From Robertmurraya_A mangrovi (GTDB lineage: Bacteria > Bacillota > Bacilli > Bacillales > Cytobacillaceae), in NCBI RefSeq assembly GCF_034427655.1, contig NZ_JAXOFX010000007.1, forward strand, positions 1-64,000: a stretch of 64,000 nucleotides of DNA, written 5' to 3'. How positions within the stretch are numbered: the first letter of the stretch is position 1; each line of letters begins with the position of its first letter. Below the pieces are notes generated by a model. That model ran no database searches, had not been told where the DNA came from, and saw nothing but the letters and a program-made list of their open reading frames with translations. Below are positions 7,130 to 15,980 of this stretch, piece by piece. The position numbers were made by a program, and so were the translations under genes.

Positions 7130-9064
7130 TTATGAGCGTTTTACTTCCGCTTTAAGGCTTTCCATAAAGTCGCTAAATGGAAGTGTTTCTGACTTTTGTT
7201 CACCATATTTACGAACATTCACTGCGTTTTCAGAAACCTCATTATCACCAACAACTAGCATATATGGTACTTTTTGCATTTGCGCTTCACGGATTTTGTA
7301 ACCAATTTTCTCATTACGATCGTCAAGTTCCACACGGAAACCTTCTGCTTGTAATTGTTCTTGTACTTGTTTTGCATACTCAAAATGAGCATCTGGAGAA
7401 ACTGGAATCACTTGTACTTGAACAGGTGCTAACCAAGTTGGGAAAGCTCCTTTATACTCTTCAATTAGGAAGGCAACGAAGCGCTCCATTGTTGAAACAA
7501 CTCCGCGGTGGATAACAACTGGACGATGCTGCTTTCCATCTTCCCCGATGTATGATAATTCAAATCTCTCTGGTAATAAGAAGTCTAATTGAACCGTTGA
7601 TAAAGTCTCTTCCTTACCTAAAGCTGTTTTTACTTGAACATCTAGTTTAGGGCCGTAGAATGCCGCTTCCCCTTCTGCTTCAAAGTAATCTAATCCAAGC
7701 TCGTCCATTGCTTCTTTTAGCATGCTTTGTGCACGATCCCACATTTGATCATCTGCATAGTATTTCTCTGTATCTTGAGGATCACGATATGACAAACGGA
7801 ATGAATAGTCATTTAAATTAAAGTCTTTATATACTTCTAACACTAATTGAACGACACGTTTTAACTCTTCCTTGATTTGATCTGGACGTACAAAGATATG
7901 AGCATCATTTAGAGTCATCCCACGAACACGTTGTAACCCTGATAAAGCACCAGACATTTCATAACGGTGCATTGTACCAAGTTCAGCTATACGGATTGGA
8001 AGCTGGCGGTAACTATGAATACCATTTTTGAAAATCATCATATGGTGAGGGCAGTTCATCGGGCGAAGAACTAGTTGCTCATTGTCCATATCCATTACAG
8101 GGAACATATTCTCTTGGTAATGATCCCAGTGACCTGAAGTTTTATAAAGTTCAACACTACCCATTACTGGAGTGTAAACGTGATCATAACCAAGGCGCTC
8201 TTCTTTATCCACGATATAACGCTCAATGATACGGCGAATCGTTGCACCTTTTGGCAGCCATAATGGTAAGCCTTGTCCAACTTTCATTGAATTCATGAAT
8301 AAGTTAAGCTCTTTACCAATCTTACGGTGGTCACGTTCTTTCGCTTCTTCTAAAAGACGTAAATGCTCTTCTAAATCTTCCTTCTTGAAGAAAGCAGTTC
8401 CGTAAATACGTTGAAGCATTTTGTTGTCGCTATCTCCACGCCAGTAAGCACCAGCGATACTTAATAACTTAAATTCTTTTAGCTTTCCAGTAGATGGCAC
8501 GTGAACTCCACGACATAAGTCAAAGAAATCACCTTGCTCGTAAATAGTTACCGTTTCACCTGCAGGAATAGCTTCAATTAACTCAAGCTTGTATTCGTCA
8601 CCAACTTCTTTGTAAAGTTGAATTGCTTCTTCACGACTCACTTCTTTACGAACGATCTCGATATTTTCGTTGATGATTTTTTTCATTTCTTTTTCAATGG
8701 CCGTTAAATCTTCAGGCGTAATTGCTTCTTCTACATCAACATCATAGTAGAATCCACCTTCGATTACTGGACCTACACCAAGCTTAACGTTTTTATATAA
8801 ACGTTTGATTGCTTGTGCTAGTAAGTGTGCAGAGCTGTGACGTAAAATTTCTAATGCATCTGCATGGTCCTGAGTAATAATTTCGATTGATCCATCCTCT
8901 TCAATTGGACGGCGAAGGTCAAATAATTGACCACTAACTTTACCAGCTAAGGCTTTCTTTTTTAGTCCAGGACTGATTGAACCTGCAACATCTTCCGTTG
9001 TCGTACCTTTTGGAAACTCCTTCACAGCTCCATCTGGAAACGATAATTTAACAACGTCTGACAT
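7130..9064 (-). CDS. thrS: Threonyl-tRNA synthetase
   Basis: 644 residues, standard for bacterial ThrRS, which charges tRNA-Thr and edits mischarged Ser-tRNA. The N-terminal TGS domain covers about 1-63. The editing domain carries HSSAH (His76, His80) and the CRGVH motif (Cys184, His188). The class II catalytic core spans about 240-540, with motif 2 around LRTMHRYEMSG-type sequence (seen as ELGTMHRYEMSGAL). The anticodon-binding domain occupies the C-terminal 100 residues. The ATG is preceded by GGAGG. It is a single gene controlled by the upstream T-box and ended by a terminator at 7086-7120. B. subtilis has a second, inducible thrZ; nothing here says whether this organism does. Confidence 0.98.
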   Translation of the reverse strand: MSDVVKLSFPDGAVKEFPKGTTTEDVAGSISPGLKKKALAGKVSGQLFDLRRPIEEDGSIEIITQDHADALEILRHSSAHLLAQAIKRLYKNVKLGVGPVIEGGFYYDVDVEEAITPEDLTAIEKEMKKIINENIEIVRKEVSREEAIQLYKEVGDEYKLELIEAIPAGETVTIYEQGDFFDLCRGVHVPSTGKLKEFKLLSIAGAYWRGDSDNKMLQRIYGTAFFKKEDLEEHLRLLEEAKERDHRKIGKELNLFMNSMKVGQGLPLWLPKGATIRRIIERYIVDKEERLGYDHVYTPVMGSVELYKTSGHWDHYQENMFPVMDMDNEQLVLRPMNCPHHMMIFKNGIHSYRQLPIRIAELGTMHRYEMSGALSGLQRVRGMTLNDAHIFVRPDQIKEELKRVVQLVLEVYKDFNLNDYSFRLSYRDPQDTEKYYADDQMWDRAQSMLKEAMDELGLDYFEAEGEAAFYGPKLDVQVKTALGKEETLSTVQLDFLLPERFELSYIGEDGKQHRPVVIHRGVVSTMERFVAFLIEEYKGAFPTWLAPVQVQVIPVSPDAHFEYAKQVQEQLQAEGFRVELDDRNEKIGYKIREAQMQKVPYMLVVGDNEVSENAVNVRKYGEQKSETLPFSDFMESLKAEVKRS

Positions 9065-9097
9065 AATTTTTTTCCTCCTTCGTTTAAAAAAGCAAAA

Positions 9098-9345
9098 TAA
9101 AAAAACCCGTCCCTATGAAAGGGACGAGTTATCATTAACACGTGGTTCCACCCTAATTTTCACAATAATAAACACATGATTGTGACTTTAGAAAAAAAGG
9201 TAACGGTTTTTAGCCGTCAATCAATACTTAACCTCGTAGTTCCGAGTGCTGTTCCTGATTGAAGTTTAGAGGTGGTAAGCATTCATATCGTGTTAGGAAG
9301 TTTGCACCAATCCCTTCCCTCTCTGAAAACCGTACAAGAATACCC
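9098..9345 (-). promoter_or_regulatory. T-box riboswitch upstream of thrS
   Basis: The leader shows the T-box antiterminator core AGGGTGGAACCACG on the minus strand (about 9140-9155), followed by a terminator stem (CTCGTCCCT / AGGGACGGG) with a T run at 9098-9130. A GGAAGGGATTGGTGC segment (about 9306-9320) resembles the stem I distal region. A codon ACC followed by A at 9275-9277 is the most likely threonine specifier; ACT at about 9238-9240 is a weaker alternative. Uncharged tRNA-Thr would stabilise the antiterminator and turn thrS on. Confidence 0.9.
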
Positions 9346-9494
9346 ATGTCCTCATCAAGACATTTACATTAATCTAATTTTGCAATTGCTTGGCTCCATT
9401 TAAAAAGTATTTCCGAAATAAGAAATGATATGTAACGGGCCAATGCTATGTACGTTATTATAGTTTGTTAAAATGGGAAAATCAAGGGCATTCT

Positions 9495-10361
9495 CTACAT
9501 TTTTTCTTCTGCTGTCATAGAAATCTTTCTCTTCATATCATAAAAGGAGGTTAACGGTTTGATAATCATCCGTTCCTCAAATATATTGCAAATGGTTCGA
9601 ATAAGCGGTTGCTCACAATCATCTGTATATAAATAAATCGTTTCTGGTGAAATGGAAAGTAATGGTGCAATGGTTACAGAATCTATATAAACAGGATGAT
9701 TTGAAATCAACTTACGATCAACCATCCTTACTAACTCTGCCCTTTTAATCTCATAAAACTGTGCATCATAAAAGGTTACTTCGTCATCCATCATGAGATG
9801 AAGTTGACTAATCTTCGCCTTTCTCCCATTCAAAAATTCTCTTAACATTTGAATAAACATCTGATATTCTTGTTCCATTTTGTATTCATCAATTGCTAAT
9901 TCTACGTATTTACCTAAGGAATCTATAAATGGCCTCATCCGAAATCTAACGAAAGAATCAAATGAAAAAGAAACGTTTTCTTGGAACATTTGATCAATCG
10001 TCTCTTCCAGACGATGCACTTGATCGTCGTCCTCAATAAAAGAATGTAAATCAATTCTATTCCCATCAAGAATGGCTTGGACAATATCAATTATTTGTTG
10101 TTGTTCATCCTCATCTTCATAAAAGAATTGTTCTTTTAAAATGATTTGGAGCCACTCAACCTGTTTGATCTCCATTATAAAATGAGAGAAAGCCCTTTTC
10201 ACTAAATCATTTAGTTCGATATTGTAACTAACTTTTACTATATGTTGATCTTCTAAAAGAAGAATATCATTTTTTCTAAAATGGAAGGTTTGCAACTTTT
10301 GCTGTAGATATTGATATAGTCTTTTAGCATCCTTCTTATTTTGGAAGATGATTTCAATCAA
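9495..10361 (-). CDS. ytxC: Putative sporulation protein YtxC
   Basis: 288-residue soluble, acidic protein matching the YtxC-like family (PF08812) by gene position between thrS and dnaI and by general sequence character, including MIEIIFQNKKDAKRLYQYL at the start and FLNGRKAKISQLHLMM in the second half. The start is TTG at 10359-10361, preceded by GAGGGGGG at six to seven bases. The family is annotated as sporulation-related in Bacillus, but no biochemical activity is known and I see no membrane segment or catalytic motif. A terminator for dnaI and about 190 bases of non-coding DNA separate it from dnaI upstream. Confidence 0.8.
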   Translation of the reverse strand: MIEIIFQNKKDAKRLYQYLQQKLQTFHFRKNDILLLEDQHIVKVSYNIELNDLVKRAFSHFIMEIKQVEWLQIILKEQFFYEDEDEQQQIIDIVQAILDGNRIDLHSFIEDDDQVHRLEETIDQMFQENVSFSFDSFVRFRMRPFIDSLGKYVELAIDEYKMEQEYQMFIQMLREFLNGRKAKISQLHLMMDDEVTFYDAQFYEIKRAELVRMVDRKLISNHPVYIDSVTIAPLLSISPETIYLYTDDCEQPLIRTICNIFEERMIIKPLTSFYDMKRKISMTAEEKM

Positions 10362-10555
10362 CCAAATCCCCCCTCGAAAATTTAAACTCTGCAGATTTCT
10401 TATAAATTAAGGTCAGGATCTGCAGAACACTAGTCTCTGTTTTCATGTATATGGGGGACTTGGCCAAAATAGAAGCGAGAAAAGGAATGACTTGGTATTT
10501 TTCTCTTAATGAAGACCGCTAATTTCCACTCGGGCCACTTACTTTCCTAAGTAAA

Positions 10556-10587
10556 TAAAAAAGCTGAACGAAAATATTTCGTCCAGC
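10556..10587 (-). terminator. Terminator after dnaI
   Basis: Minus-strand stem GCTGGACGAAA / TTTCGTTCAGC with one mismatch and a small loop, followed by a run of T. It closes the dnaB-dnaI transcript. The remaining bases up to the ytxC start contain a CTGCAGA...TCTGCAG inverted repeat (about 10391-10425) but no gene. Confidence 0.85.
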
Positions 10588-10607
10588 AATTTTATAGTAA
10601 TGTTTTA

Positions 10608-11546
10608 TTACCTTCTCCTATTCGGCCCGTCTACTAAAACAGGTGTGGATAGATATCGGATGCGCTCTAAAATACGGCGAGCCTTCATCTTTTCTTCTTC
10701 CCCTCTTTGACTATAGGTCAAATGGTGCTCTAGGCCGTCATAATCAAAATTTGAACTGAAGAAGGTTGGTAAGTTTTCTAGCATTCTAAACTGTAACAGT
10801 GGACCAAGTACTTCATCTCTTGTCCAACTTGTCATGGTTTCAGCACCAATATCATCTATCATTAGAACCGGTTCTCTTTTAATCATTTCTATCTTTTCAT
10901 TTAGAGTGGAATCTCCAATTGAGTTCTTTAATTCCCTTAATAACTCAGGGAAGTAAACAATCATCGATGATACTTTCTTCTTGGCTAACTCATTGGCTAT
11001 AGCCCCTAATAAATAGGATTTTCCAACACCAAATTTACCGTATAGGAATAATCCCTTTGGTGGATTTTCAGAGTCATAGTTTTCCACAAATTGTGTCGCT
11101 CGATCTACAGCATCAATGCGCCCAGCCATATCTCCATGCAAATCAATATCCGCAAAAGATGCCTTTAAAATATCCTTTGGAACGTAAAGGCTTTTAATTA
11201 AAAGTTCATTTTTCTTTCTTTCATCATGAATGACTTTACGAGGACAGCGATCATAATGAATATCAATAGCTCCTCTTGTAATCACTAACTCTGGATGATA
11301 GCCCTTCATAATGTTTACACAGCCTTCTAAGCTAGGACATCCTTGACACTCTTTGCTTTGATTAGAATACTCATATAACTTCGTAAGACTTTTATCAACC
11401 ATCTCTTTCGTTACTTCATTCTTATGATCGAGTAAAAAACTCCTAACGTCAGGGTGCTTTAATGTATCTTCTCTCATTTTTTCATATCTTAGCTGAAAAT
11501 TTGAACTAGAAGCTAGTTTCTTTAATGTTTCATTAATTTTTTCCAC
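10608..11546 (-). CDS. dnaI: Primosomal protein DnaI, helicase loader
   Basis: 312-residue AAA+ ATPase that loads the replicative helicase DnaC (B. subtilis nomenclature) onto DNA at oriC and at restarting forks. The N-terminal helicase-binding domain has the zinc ligands Cys67, Cys70, Cys76 and Cys101. Walker A is GKFGVGKS (170-177) and Walker B LMIDDIGAE (228-236). A C-terminal arginine-rich tail follows (VDGPNRRR). The gene follows dnaB with a 14-base gap, forming the conserved dnaB-dnaI operon; its ribosome site (AGGAGGTG) sits in that gap. Confidence 0.96.
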   Translation of the reverse strand: MEKINETLKKLASSSNFQLRYEKMREDTLKHPDVRSFLLDHKNEVTKEMVDKSLTKLYEYSNQSKECQGCPSLEGCVNIMKGYHPELVITRGAIDIHYDRCPRKVIHDERKKNELLIKSLYVPKDILKASFADIDLHGDMAGRIDAVDRATQFVENYDSENPPKGLFLYGKFGVGKSYLLGAIANELAKKKVSSMIVYFPELLRELKNSIGDSTLNEKIEMIKREPVLMIDDIGAETMTSWTRDEVLGPLLQFRMLENLPTFFSSNFDYDGLEHHLTYSQRGEEEKMKARRILERIRYLSTPVLVDGPNRRR

Positions 11547-11560
11547 TTAAAGTCACCTCC

Positions 11561-12958
11561 TTAGCTTTTATATTTTTTTAGCCTTTCCTCAAGTGCACGT
11601 TTTTTCGCTTCATAGTCTTCTGTTTTTTCTGTTTCATTTGTAACATTTGGTTTGTTTTCTTGCTCATGGTCGAACCAATCAGGTAGAGCCTCTGTTCGAA
11701 TAGGCTTTTTCTTCCCAGGAGTTTTGGCTGTTTTCCCTTCAGCCCAATCTAAGTATTGACGGTGCTCTTTCTTGGCAAGCTCCATTGCCTCTTTAACCGT
11801 CTTAATTTTCTTTCTAGCCCAGTGAGAAGCAATTTTCTCTACATAACCTTTTGTTAATTTCATATCTGTCTTAAGCAAAACATATTGAATCAACACATTA
11901 ACAACACCTGGTAAAAGCTTCTGTTGAAACATAACATCCTCAATAATTTGTAGGTCAGATTTAGAAGCCTCTCCTCCACCTGAAATATCGATTAATAATT
12001 GTCGAGGAGAGGTTGTGTCTAGATAATGTATCAATTGTTCTTCTTGAGTTTTGGGCTCACGTGTTTTCGATTGATTCATTGGGGGTTGAATCTTATCGAT
12101 AAGTAAAGGGAGCTGATCTTGATTCTCAAATTGAAACCAATCTCGAGCAGCTTTACGTAGGTCTTCTATATTTATTTTATCGTCTGCATCTAGGGAGCTT
12201 AAGACGAGATTTTTCATTTGGATAGGATCAATTCCATATAAAAAGGAAAGATTACTAATGGCTTCTCTAACTTTCTTTGTTAAAGAGTTTCGAGGCACTA
12301 GCGCTTCTGTTAAACCCGCTAATAGCAAGTCAAAGTCAAATCCTGTTTCATCCACTTGAATACTGGTAGAATGATTTCTCCCTACAAAAACTTGACCTTC
12401 TTCCTGCTGAATGTTCTCTGCATCCTCTGAAAATTGAAAAGTAGTTGGAGTGGCCGTTTCATATATATCCTGAAATGCTCTTGTTATGTTTTCATATCGT
12501 TCTTCAGCTTGAACCGCTTTATCACTAAAAAACCTTTTTAATTTTAAATATTGATTCTTGCCAATTTTACGATATAGATAAATGTTTAGCATTCCGTCTA
12601 AAAAAAATTGATCTGGAGTAAGCGGCGGTTGAAGTTCATAAATAAAAGACCTTGTCCCATCTTCTACTCGAACAAGCGTTTTTATAAGTCCAATTCCTTC
12701 AAGCTTTAATCTCGCCTGGTAAATGTCATTTAGATTTAATCCCATAATGTTCATTAACCCATGATGAGAGCTTGATTCAGACCATAGACGATTTTCCTCC
12801 ACCTGTGCCCAAAGAGTGAAGTAAAGGCTTAAAGATGTTGGCCCGATAAGAGGTTGATATAAGAATGTTAATATTTTTCGATCATACTCATAAAGTAGAC
12901 CGTTAGAGGAAGCGACATATCGGTCAATAGGTAGCATCTCCTGCCAATGCTGCACCAT
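11561..12958 (-). CDS. dnaB: Replication initiation and membrane attachment protein DnaB
   Basis: 465 residues; the primosome protein that with DnaD and DnaI recruits the helicase to oriC and links the origin to the membrane. N-terminal winged-helix DDBH1 part (LYQPLIGPTSLSLYFTLWAQ, near residues 33-52) and the C-terminal DnaB/DnaD-type domain around residues 320-400 are visible. The ATG at 12958 aligns with B. subtilis DnaB (MADYWKDVLPVD versus MVQHWQEMLPID). A GTG seven codons upstream (12979) is also possible and the ribosome sites of both are weak. A terminator lies between it and nrdR, so it may have its own promoter. Confidence 0.94.
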   Translation of the reverse strand: MVQHWQEMLPIDRYVASSNGLLYEYDRKILTFLYQPLIGPTSLSLYFTLWAQVEENRLWSESSSHHGLMNIMGLNLNDIYQARLKLEGIGLIKTLVRVEDGTRSFIYELQPPLTPDQFFLDGMLNIYLYRKIGKNQYLKLKRFFSDKAVQAEERYENITRAFQDIYETATPTTFQFSEDAENIQQEEGQVFVGRNHSTSIQVDETGFDFDLLLAGLTEALVPRNSLTKKVREAISNLSFLYGIDPIQMKNLVLSSLDADDKINIEDLRKAARDWFQFENQDQLPLLIDKIQPPMNQSKTREPKTQEEQLIHYLDTTSPRQLLIDISGGGEASKSDLQIIEDVMFQQKLLPGVVNVLIQYVLLKTDMKLTKGYVEKIASHWARKKIKTVKEAMELAKKEHRQYLDWAEGKTAKTPGKKKPIRTEALPDWFDHEQENKPNVTNETEKTEDYEAKKRALEERLKKYKS

Positions 12959-13018
12959 AAAATTATTCAAACCTTTCACTATTTAATAAACCTGTTCATT
13001 GCGAAAAACAACCATGAT

Positions 13019-13048
13019 AAAAAAGAGCCAAAGCACCCCTTTAGCTCA
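13019..13048 (-). terminator. Terminator after nrdR
   Basis: Minus-strand GAGCTAAAG / CTTTGGCTC stem (one mismatch) followed by TTTTTT, between the nrdR stop and the dnaB start. Confidence 0.8.
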
Positions 13049-13060
13049 TAAAAACTACTT

Positions 13061-13519
13061 TTACTGTTCTTTTTTAATTAATTCTTTAAGCTCTTCTATA
13101 AATACATTAATATCTTTGAACTGTCGGTAAACAGACGCAAAACGAACATAAGCCACTTCATCAATCTTTGCCAGTCGATCCATCACCATTTCTCCGACTA
13201 ATTCACTTTTAATTTCTGAAACCCCTAGATTACGTAATTCCTTTTCAACTTCTGAGGCAATTCCTTCAAGTTCCTTTAATGCAACGGGTCTCTTTTCACA
13301 AGCTTTAATAAGTCCACGCAACATTTTTTCACGACTAAACTCCTCGCGTGTTCCCTCTTTCTTTACAACAATTAAAGGGATTTCCTCCACTTTCTCAAAT
13401 GTAGTAAAGCGGAAGGAACATTTTTCACACTCTCTCCTGCGACGTATGGATCTGCCTTCATCAACAGGACGAGAATCAAGAACACGGGTATTGTTATTTT
13501 GGCACGTTGGGCATTTCAT
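13061..13519 (-). CDS. nrdR: Transcriptional repressor NrdR
   Basis: 152 residues, the standard length. The N-terminal zinc ribbon is built from CPTC and CEKC pairs, and the ATP-cone domain starts at about residue 47 (VVKKEGTREEFSREKMLRGL). NrdR senses ATP/dATP and represses ribonucleotide reductase genes through NrdR boxes. The start at 13519 (MKCPTCQNNN) is eight bases after GGAG; the longer reading from 13540 adds a non-homologous MRYGADC. It is directly upstream of dnaB as in B. subtilis, linking dNTP supply and replication initiation. Confidence 0.97.
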   Translation of the reverse strand: MKCPTCQNNNTRVLDSRPVDEGRSIRRRRECEKCSFRFTTFEKVEEIPLIVVKKEGTREEFSREKMLRGLIKACEKRPVALKELEGIASEVEKELRNLGVSEIKSELVGEMVMDRLAKIDEVAYVRFASVYRQFKDINVFIEELKELIKKEQ

Positions 13520-13615
13520 ACAATCAGCTCCGTATCTCACTTCTAATGGTTCCGTAATTTCTTCATACTAATATCTTATAAAAAAGAAGATGTTAGTACA
13601 AGTAGTAGGAATGAA

Positions 13616-14014
13616 TTATACATTCTTCCCTGAGCCGATGTATGTAGATTTTTGATCTAATTTCTGATAAAAGCGTAAAATTTCTTCTTTCAGTTGTCCG
13701 TATACACCTGTTAAGGAACCTGATTCTGTTGATGCATTAATATCCACAGCCGTTTGATAGGGCTTTACGGTGATGATGGTAATAATCATAAAAATCTTCC
13801 GCCCACGGTTCACTTCAATGGCTAGCTCTCCATGTTCTTTTGCGGAGTTAACAACTTTTGCCTGCTTATCATTATTGAAGATTTCCTCAACAGTAGTAAA
13901 AAGTTGATTTAAGTTACCCTTATAATACCTAGTTTGAAGGGATTCATCTTTATGATTGTCTGATGTTTCACATTGCTTTTCAAATCTTTTTAACAATCCA
14001 CCAAAAAGTGTCAT
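13616..14014 (-). CDS. Small cytosolic protein conserved in Bacillaceae (unknown function)
   Basis: 132 residues, soluble, no signal peptide or membrane segment. The first 25 residues are charged (MTLFGGLLKRFEKQCETSDNHKDE). The rest looks like an alpha/beta domain with a TVKPYQTAVDINASTESG stretch and a C-terminal helix (LKEEILRFYQKLDQ). I do not recognise a domain. The ATG follows AAAGGATG. It lies between speD and nrdR in the same orientation, with a terminator on the speD side, so it is probably transcribed separately. Confidence 0.65.
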   Translation of the reverse strand: MTLFGGLLKRFEKQCETSDNHKDESLQTRYYKGNLNQLFTTVEEIFNNDKQAKVVNSAKEHGELAIEVNRGRKIFMIITIITVKPYQTAVDINASTESGSLTGVYGQLKEEILRFYQKLDQKSTYIGSGKNV

Positions 14015-14100
14015 TTTATCATCCTTTGCCGCATTTTTGTAGTATAACGTACAAACAGTCTATGTATATTTACTATTTTACACCGAATCTAGATAAAAAT

Positions 14101-14127
14101 AAAAAGAGGTGTAATAAATACACCTCT
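14101..14127 (-). terminator. Terminator of speD
   Basis: Perfect nine-base-pair stem AGAGGTGTA / TACACCTCT with a five-base loop, followed by TTTTTAT on the minus strand, about 30 bases after the speD stop. Confidence 0.9.
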
Positions 14128-14156
14128 CGGATTTGTAAAGTTAATTTTAATTAAAA

Positions 14157-14537
14157 TTATAATGCTTTCGCTTGAGCTGCTTTAACTTGAACAGGACCCA
14201 TTCCGCGTGGAATTTCGATATTCTCACGAGTCTGTGCTCCTAATGCTTCTGCAATGTAATCTGCAGCAATATTAGGATCCATGTCTCCGCACGTATATAC
14301 ATCAATACTAGCATAACCATGCTCTGGGAAGCTGTGAATTGTTAAGTGAGACTCAGAGATAATAACCACTCCACTTACACCTTGTGGCGCAAATTTGTGG
14401 AACGCAACCTCGCGAATTTCTGCACCAGATTTTAATGCAGCATCAGCAAAGATTTGTTCAATTTGCTCTAAATCATTTAACTTCTCAAAATCGCAACCCC
14501 ATAATTCTGAAATAACGTGACGACCCATAGTTTCCAT
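14157..14537 (-). CDS. speD: S-adenosylmethionine decarboxylase proenzyme (class 1B)
   Basis: 126 residues, the B. subtilis length. SpeD self-cleaves to make a pyruvoyl cofactor and decarboxylates S-adenosylmethionine for spermidine synthesis. The cleavage serine is in SHLTIHSFPEHG (Glu-Ser-His-Leu motif, near residue 63). Conserved His in IHSFPE and Cys in YTCGD are present. The start is the ATG at 14535-14537 (METMGRHVISEL, as in B. subtilis); the TTG two codons upstream is less likely. AAAGGGGG lies about ten bases before the ATG and can be paired by an upstream tract (see the leader). Monocistronic. Confidence 0.97.
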   Translation of the reverse strand: METMGRHVISELWGCDFEKLNDLEQIEQIFADAALKSGAEIREVAFHKFAPQGVSGVVIISESHLTIHSFPEHGYASIDVYTCGDMDPNIAADYIAEALGAQTRENIEIPRGMGPVQVKAAQAKAL

Positions 14538-14683
14538 ATTCAAATTTCCCCCTTTAAACTATTTTCCTACTAATACTGAATTTCCCTATTTTTCTGGAAT
14601 ATAACTACCACGGGGGAAAGTTAGTCCAAAGAGGTCCTAACCCTTTAAGTAGCCATGCTTACCAAATTTCGAGAAGTTCACGA
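14538..14683 (-). promoter_or_regulatory. Structured 5' leader of speD
   Basis: About 145 nt between the predicted start site and the ATG. A GTTAG...CTAAC hairpin (14620-14641) is followed at once by TTTCCCCC (14612-14619, minus strand). That tract is perfectly complementary to the ribosome-site sequence GGGGGAAA (14545-14552) and its first six bases also to an intervening GGGAAA (14581-14586). The two pairings exclude each other. This is visible in sequence; regulation by it is inference. Confidence 0.55.
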
Positions 14684-14688
14684 GGAAT

Positions 14689-14717
14689 AGTATACTTCCT
14701 TTATATTTTTTTTGCAA
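14689..14717 (-). promoter_or_regulatory. SigA promoter of speD
   Basis: Minus-strand -35 TTGCAA (14712-14717), spacer of exactly 17 bases, -10 TATACT (14689-14694). Predicted start near 14683. Confidence 0.75.
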
Positions 14718-14877
14718 CCATCATTTGTACATTTTTATTTAAAAATTTATTAAAATGGCAAGCACTTTTTTGTTATTTTTATTATAAATTAGTAGAATAG
14801 TTGAGCTATAAAGAGGATTAAGCAGATAGTGTTTTTCAAAATAATATTTGATTTTTTCTTAAAAAGACCTGAAGAAC

Positions 14878-14916
14878 GCAAACAAGCTTACCGATATTTA
14901 CCGGTAAGCTTGTTTA
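14878..14916 (-). terminator. Long perfect hairpin after gapB, weak T tract
   Basis: AAACAAGCTTACCG (14880-14893) pairs perfectly with CGGTAAGCTTGTTT (14902-14915), 14 base pairs, 13 bases past the gapB stop. On the minus strand it is followed by GCGTTCTTC, not a clean T run, so it may act more as an mRNA 3' end stabiliser than as a strong terminator. The stretch from here to the speD promoter is A+T-rich and shows no gene. Confidence 0.6.
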
Positions 14917-14928
14917 CTAAACATGTAT

Positions 14929-15960
14929 TTATCGTACTTCAACAGAAGATGATTTTTTTAATTCTTGTGCAACGTATTTAGTAAGGTCTACCACTCGGCA
15001 AGAGTAGCCCCACTCGTTATCATACCAAGCTAATACTTTAACTTTATTAGCTCCGATTACCATAGTAGATAGACCATCAATGATAGCCGAATGTGGATTT
15101 GTGTTGAAGTCTACAGATACTAATGGCTCATCTGTAATATCAAGGACACCGTTTAGAGATCCTTCCGCTGCTGTTTCAAATGCATGGTTTACTTCATCAA
15201 TCGTTACTTCACGCTTTAAGTCAACAACTAAGTCTACAAGAGAAACGTTTGAAGTTGGAACACGTAAAGCCATTCCATGTAATTTCCCTTTTGTTTCTGG
15301 TAAGACTAAAGATAAAGCTTTTGCAGCACCAGTTGTTGTTGGGATAATTGATTGTGCACATGCACGAGCACGACGTAAATCTTTATGTGGATTGTCAATA
15401 TTCTTTTGATCATTTGTATAAGCATGAACGGTAGTCATTAAGCCGTTAATTATACCGAATTGCTCATCAAGTACCTTAACTACAGGTGCTAAACAGTTTG
15501 TAGTACATGAAGCATTTGAAATAATACTATGCTCATCAATATTTAATGCGCTTTCATTTACTCCCATAACGATCGTTACATCTTCATTTTTACCAGGTGC
15601 TGTTAAAATAACCTTCTTCGCACCAGCTTCTAGATGTAGACTAGCTTTATCTTTTGAATTAAATTTTCCTGTTGCTTCTATAACAATATCAATCTCTAAT
15701 TCTTTCCATGGTAGTTCTTGAGGGTTACGGTTACTTAATAACTGAACTCTTTTACCATTAACGATTAGAGCATCATCCTCAGCAATAACTTCCCCTACGA
15801 ATTTCCCGTGATTTGTGTCATACTTTATTAAATGTGCTAACGTTTCTGATGGATAGCTAGCATTTATAGCAACTACTTCTAATTGATCTTCAAGAATAGC
15901 CTTTCTAAATACCATTCTTCCAATTCTTCCAAACCCATTAATCGCAATTTTAGCCTTCAT
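14929..15960 (-). CDS. gapB: Gluconeogenic glyceraldehyde-3-phosphate dehydrogenase GapB
   Basis: 343 residues. Converts 1,3-bisphosphoglycerate to glyceraldehyde-3-phosphate (gluconeogenic direction) with NADPH preference. Rossmann motif GFGRIGR at 9-15; catalytic Cys152 in SNASCTTNC. At the cofactor pocket the sequence is AINAS, lacking the aspartate found in NAD-specific GapA enzymes, consistent with NADP use. Position next to speD and coaE is as for gapB in B. subtilis, not for gapA. The ATG follows GGAGGGAG. The promoter overlaps a pair of CcpN-like sites, fitting glycolytic repression. Confidence 0.96.
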   Translation of the reverse strand: MKAKIAINGFGRIGRMVFRKAILEDQLEVVAINASYPSETLAHLIKYDTNHGKFVGEVIAEDDALIVNGKRVQLLSNRNPQELPWKELEIDIVIEATGKFNSKDKASLHLEAGAKKVILTAPGKNEDVTIVMGVNESALNIDEHSIISNASCTTNCLAPVVKVLDEQFGIINGLMTTVHAYTNDQKNIDNPHKDLRRARACAQSIIPTTTGAAKALSLVLPETKGKLHGMALRVPTSNVSLVDLVVDLKREVTIDEVNHAFETAAEGSLNGVLDITDEPLVSVDFNTNPHSAIIDGLSTMVIGANKVKVLAWYDNEWGYSCRVVDLTKYVAQELKKSSSVEVR

Positions 15961-15980
15961 TTTACGGCTCCCTCCGCATA

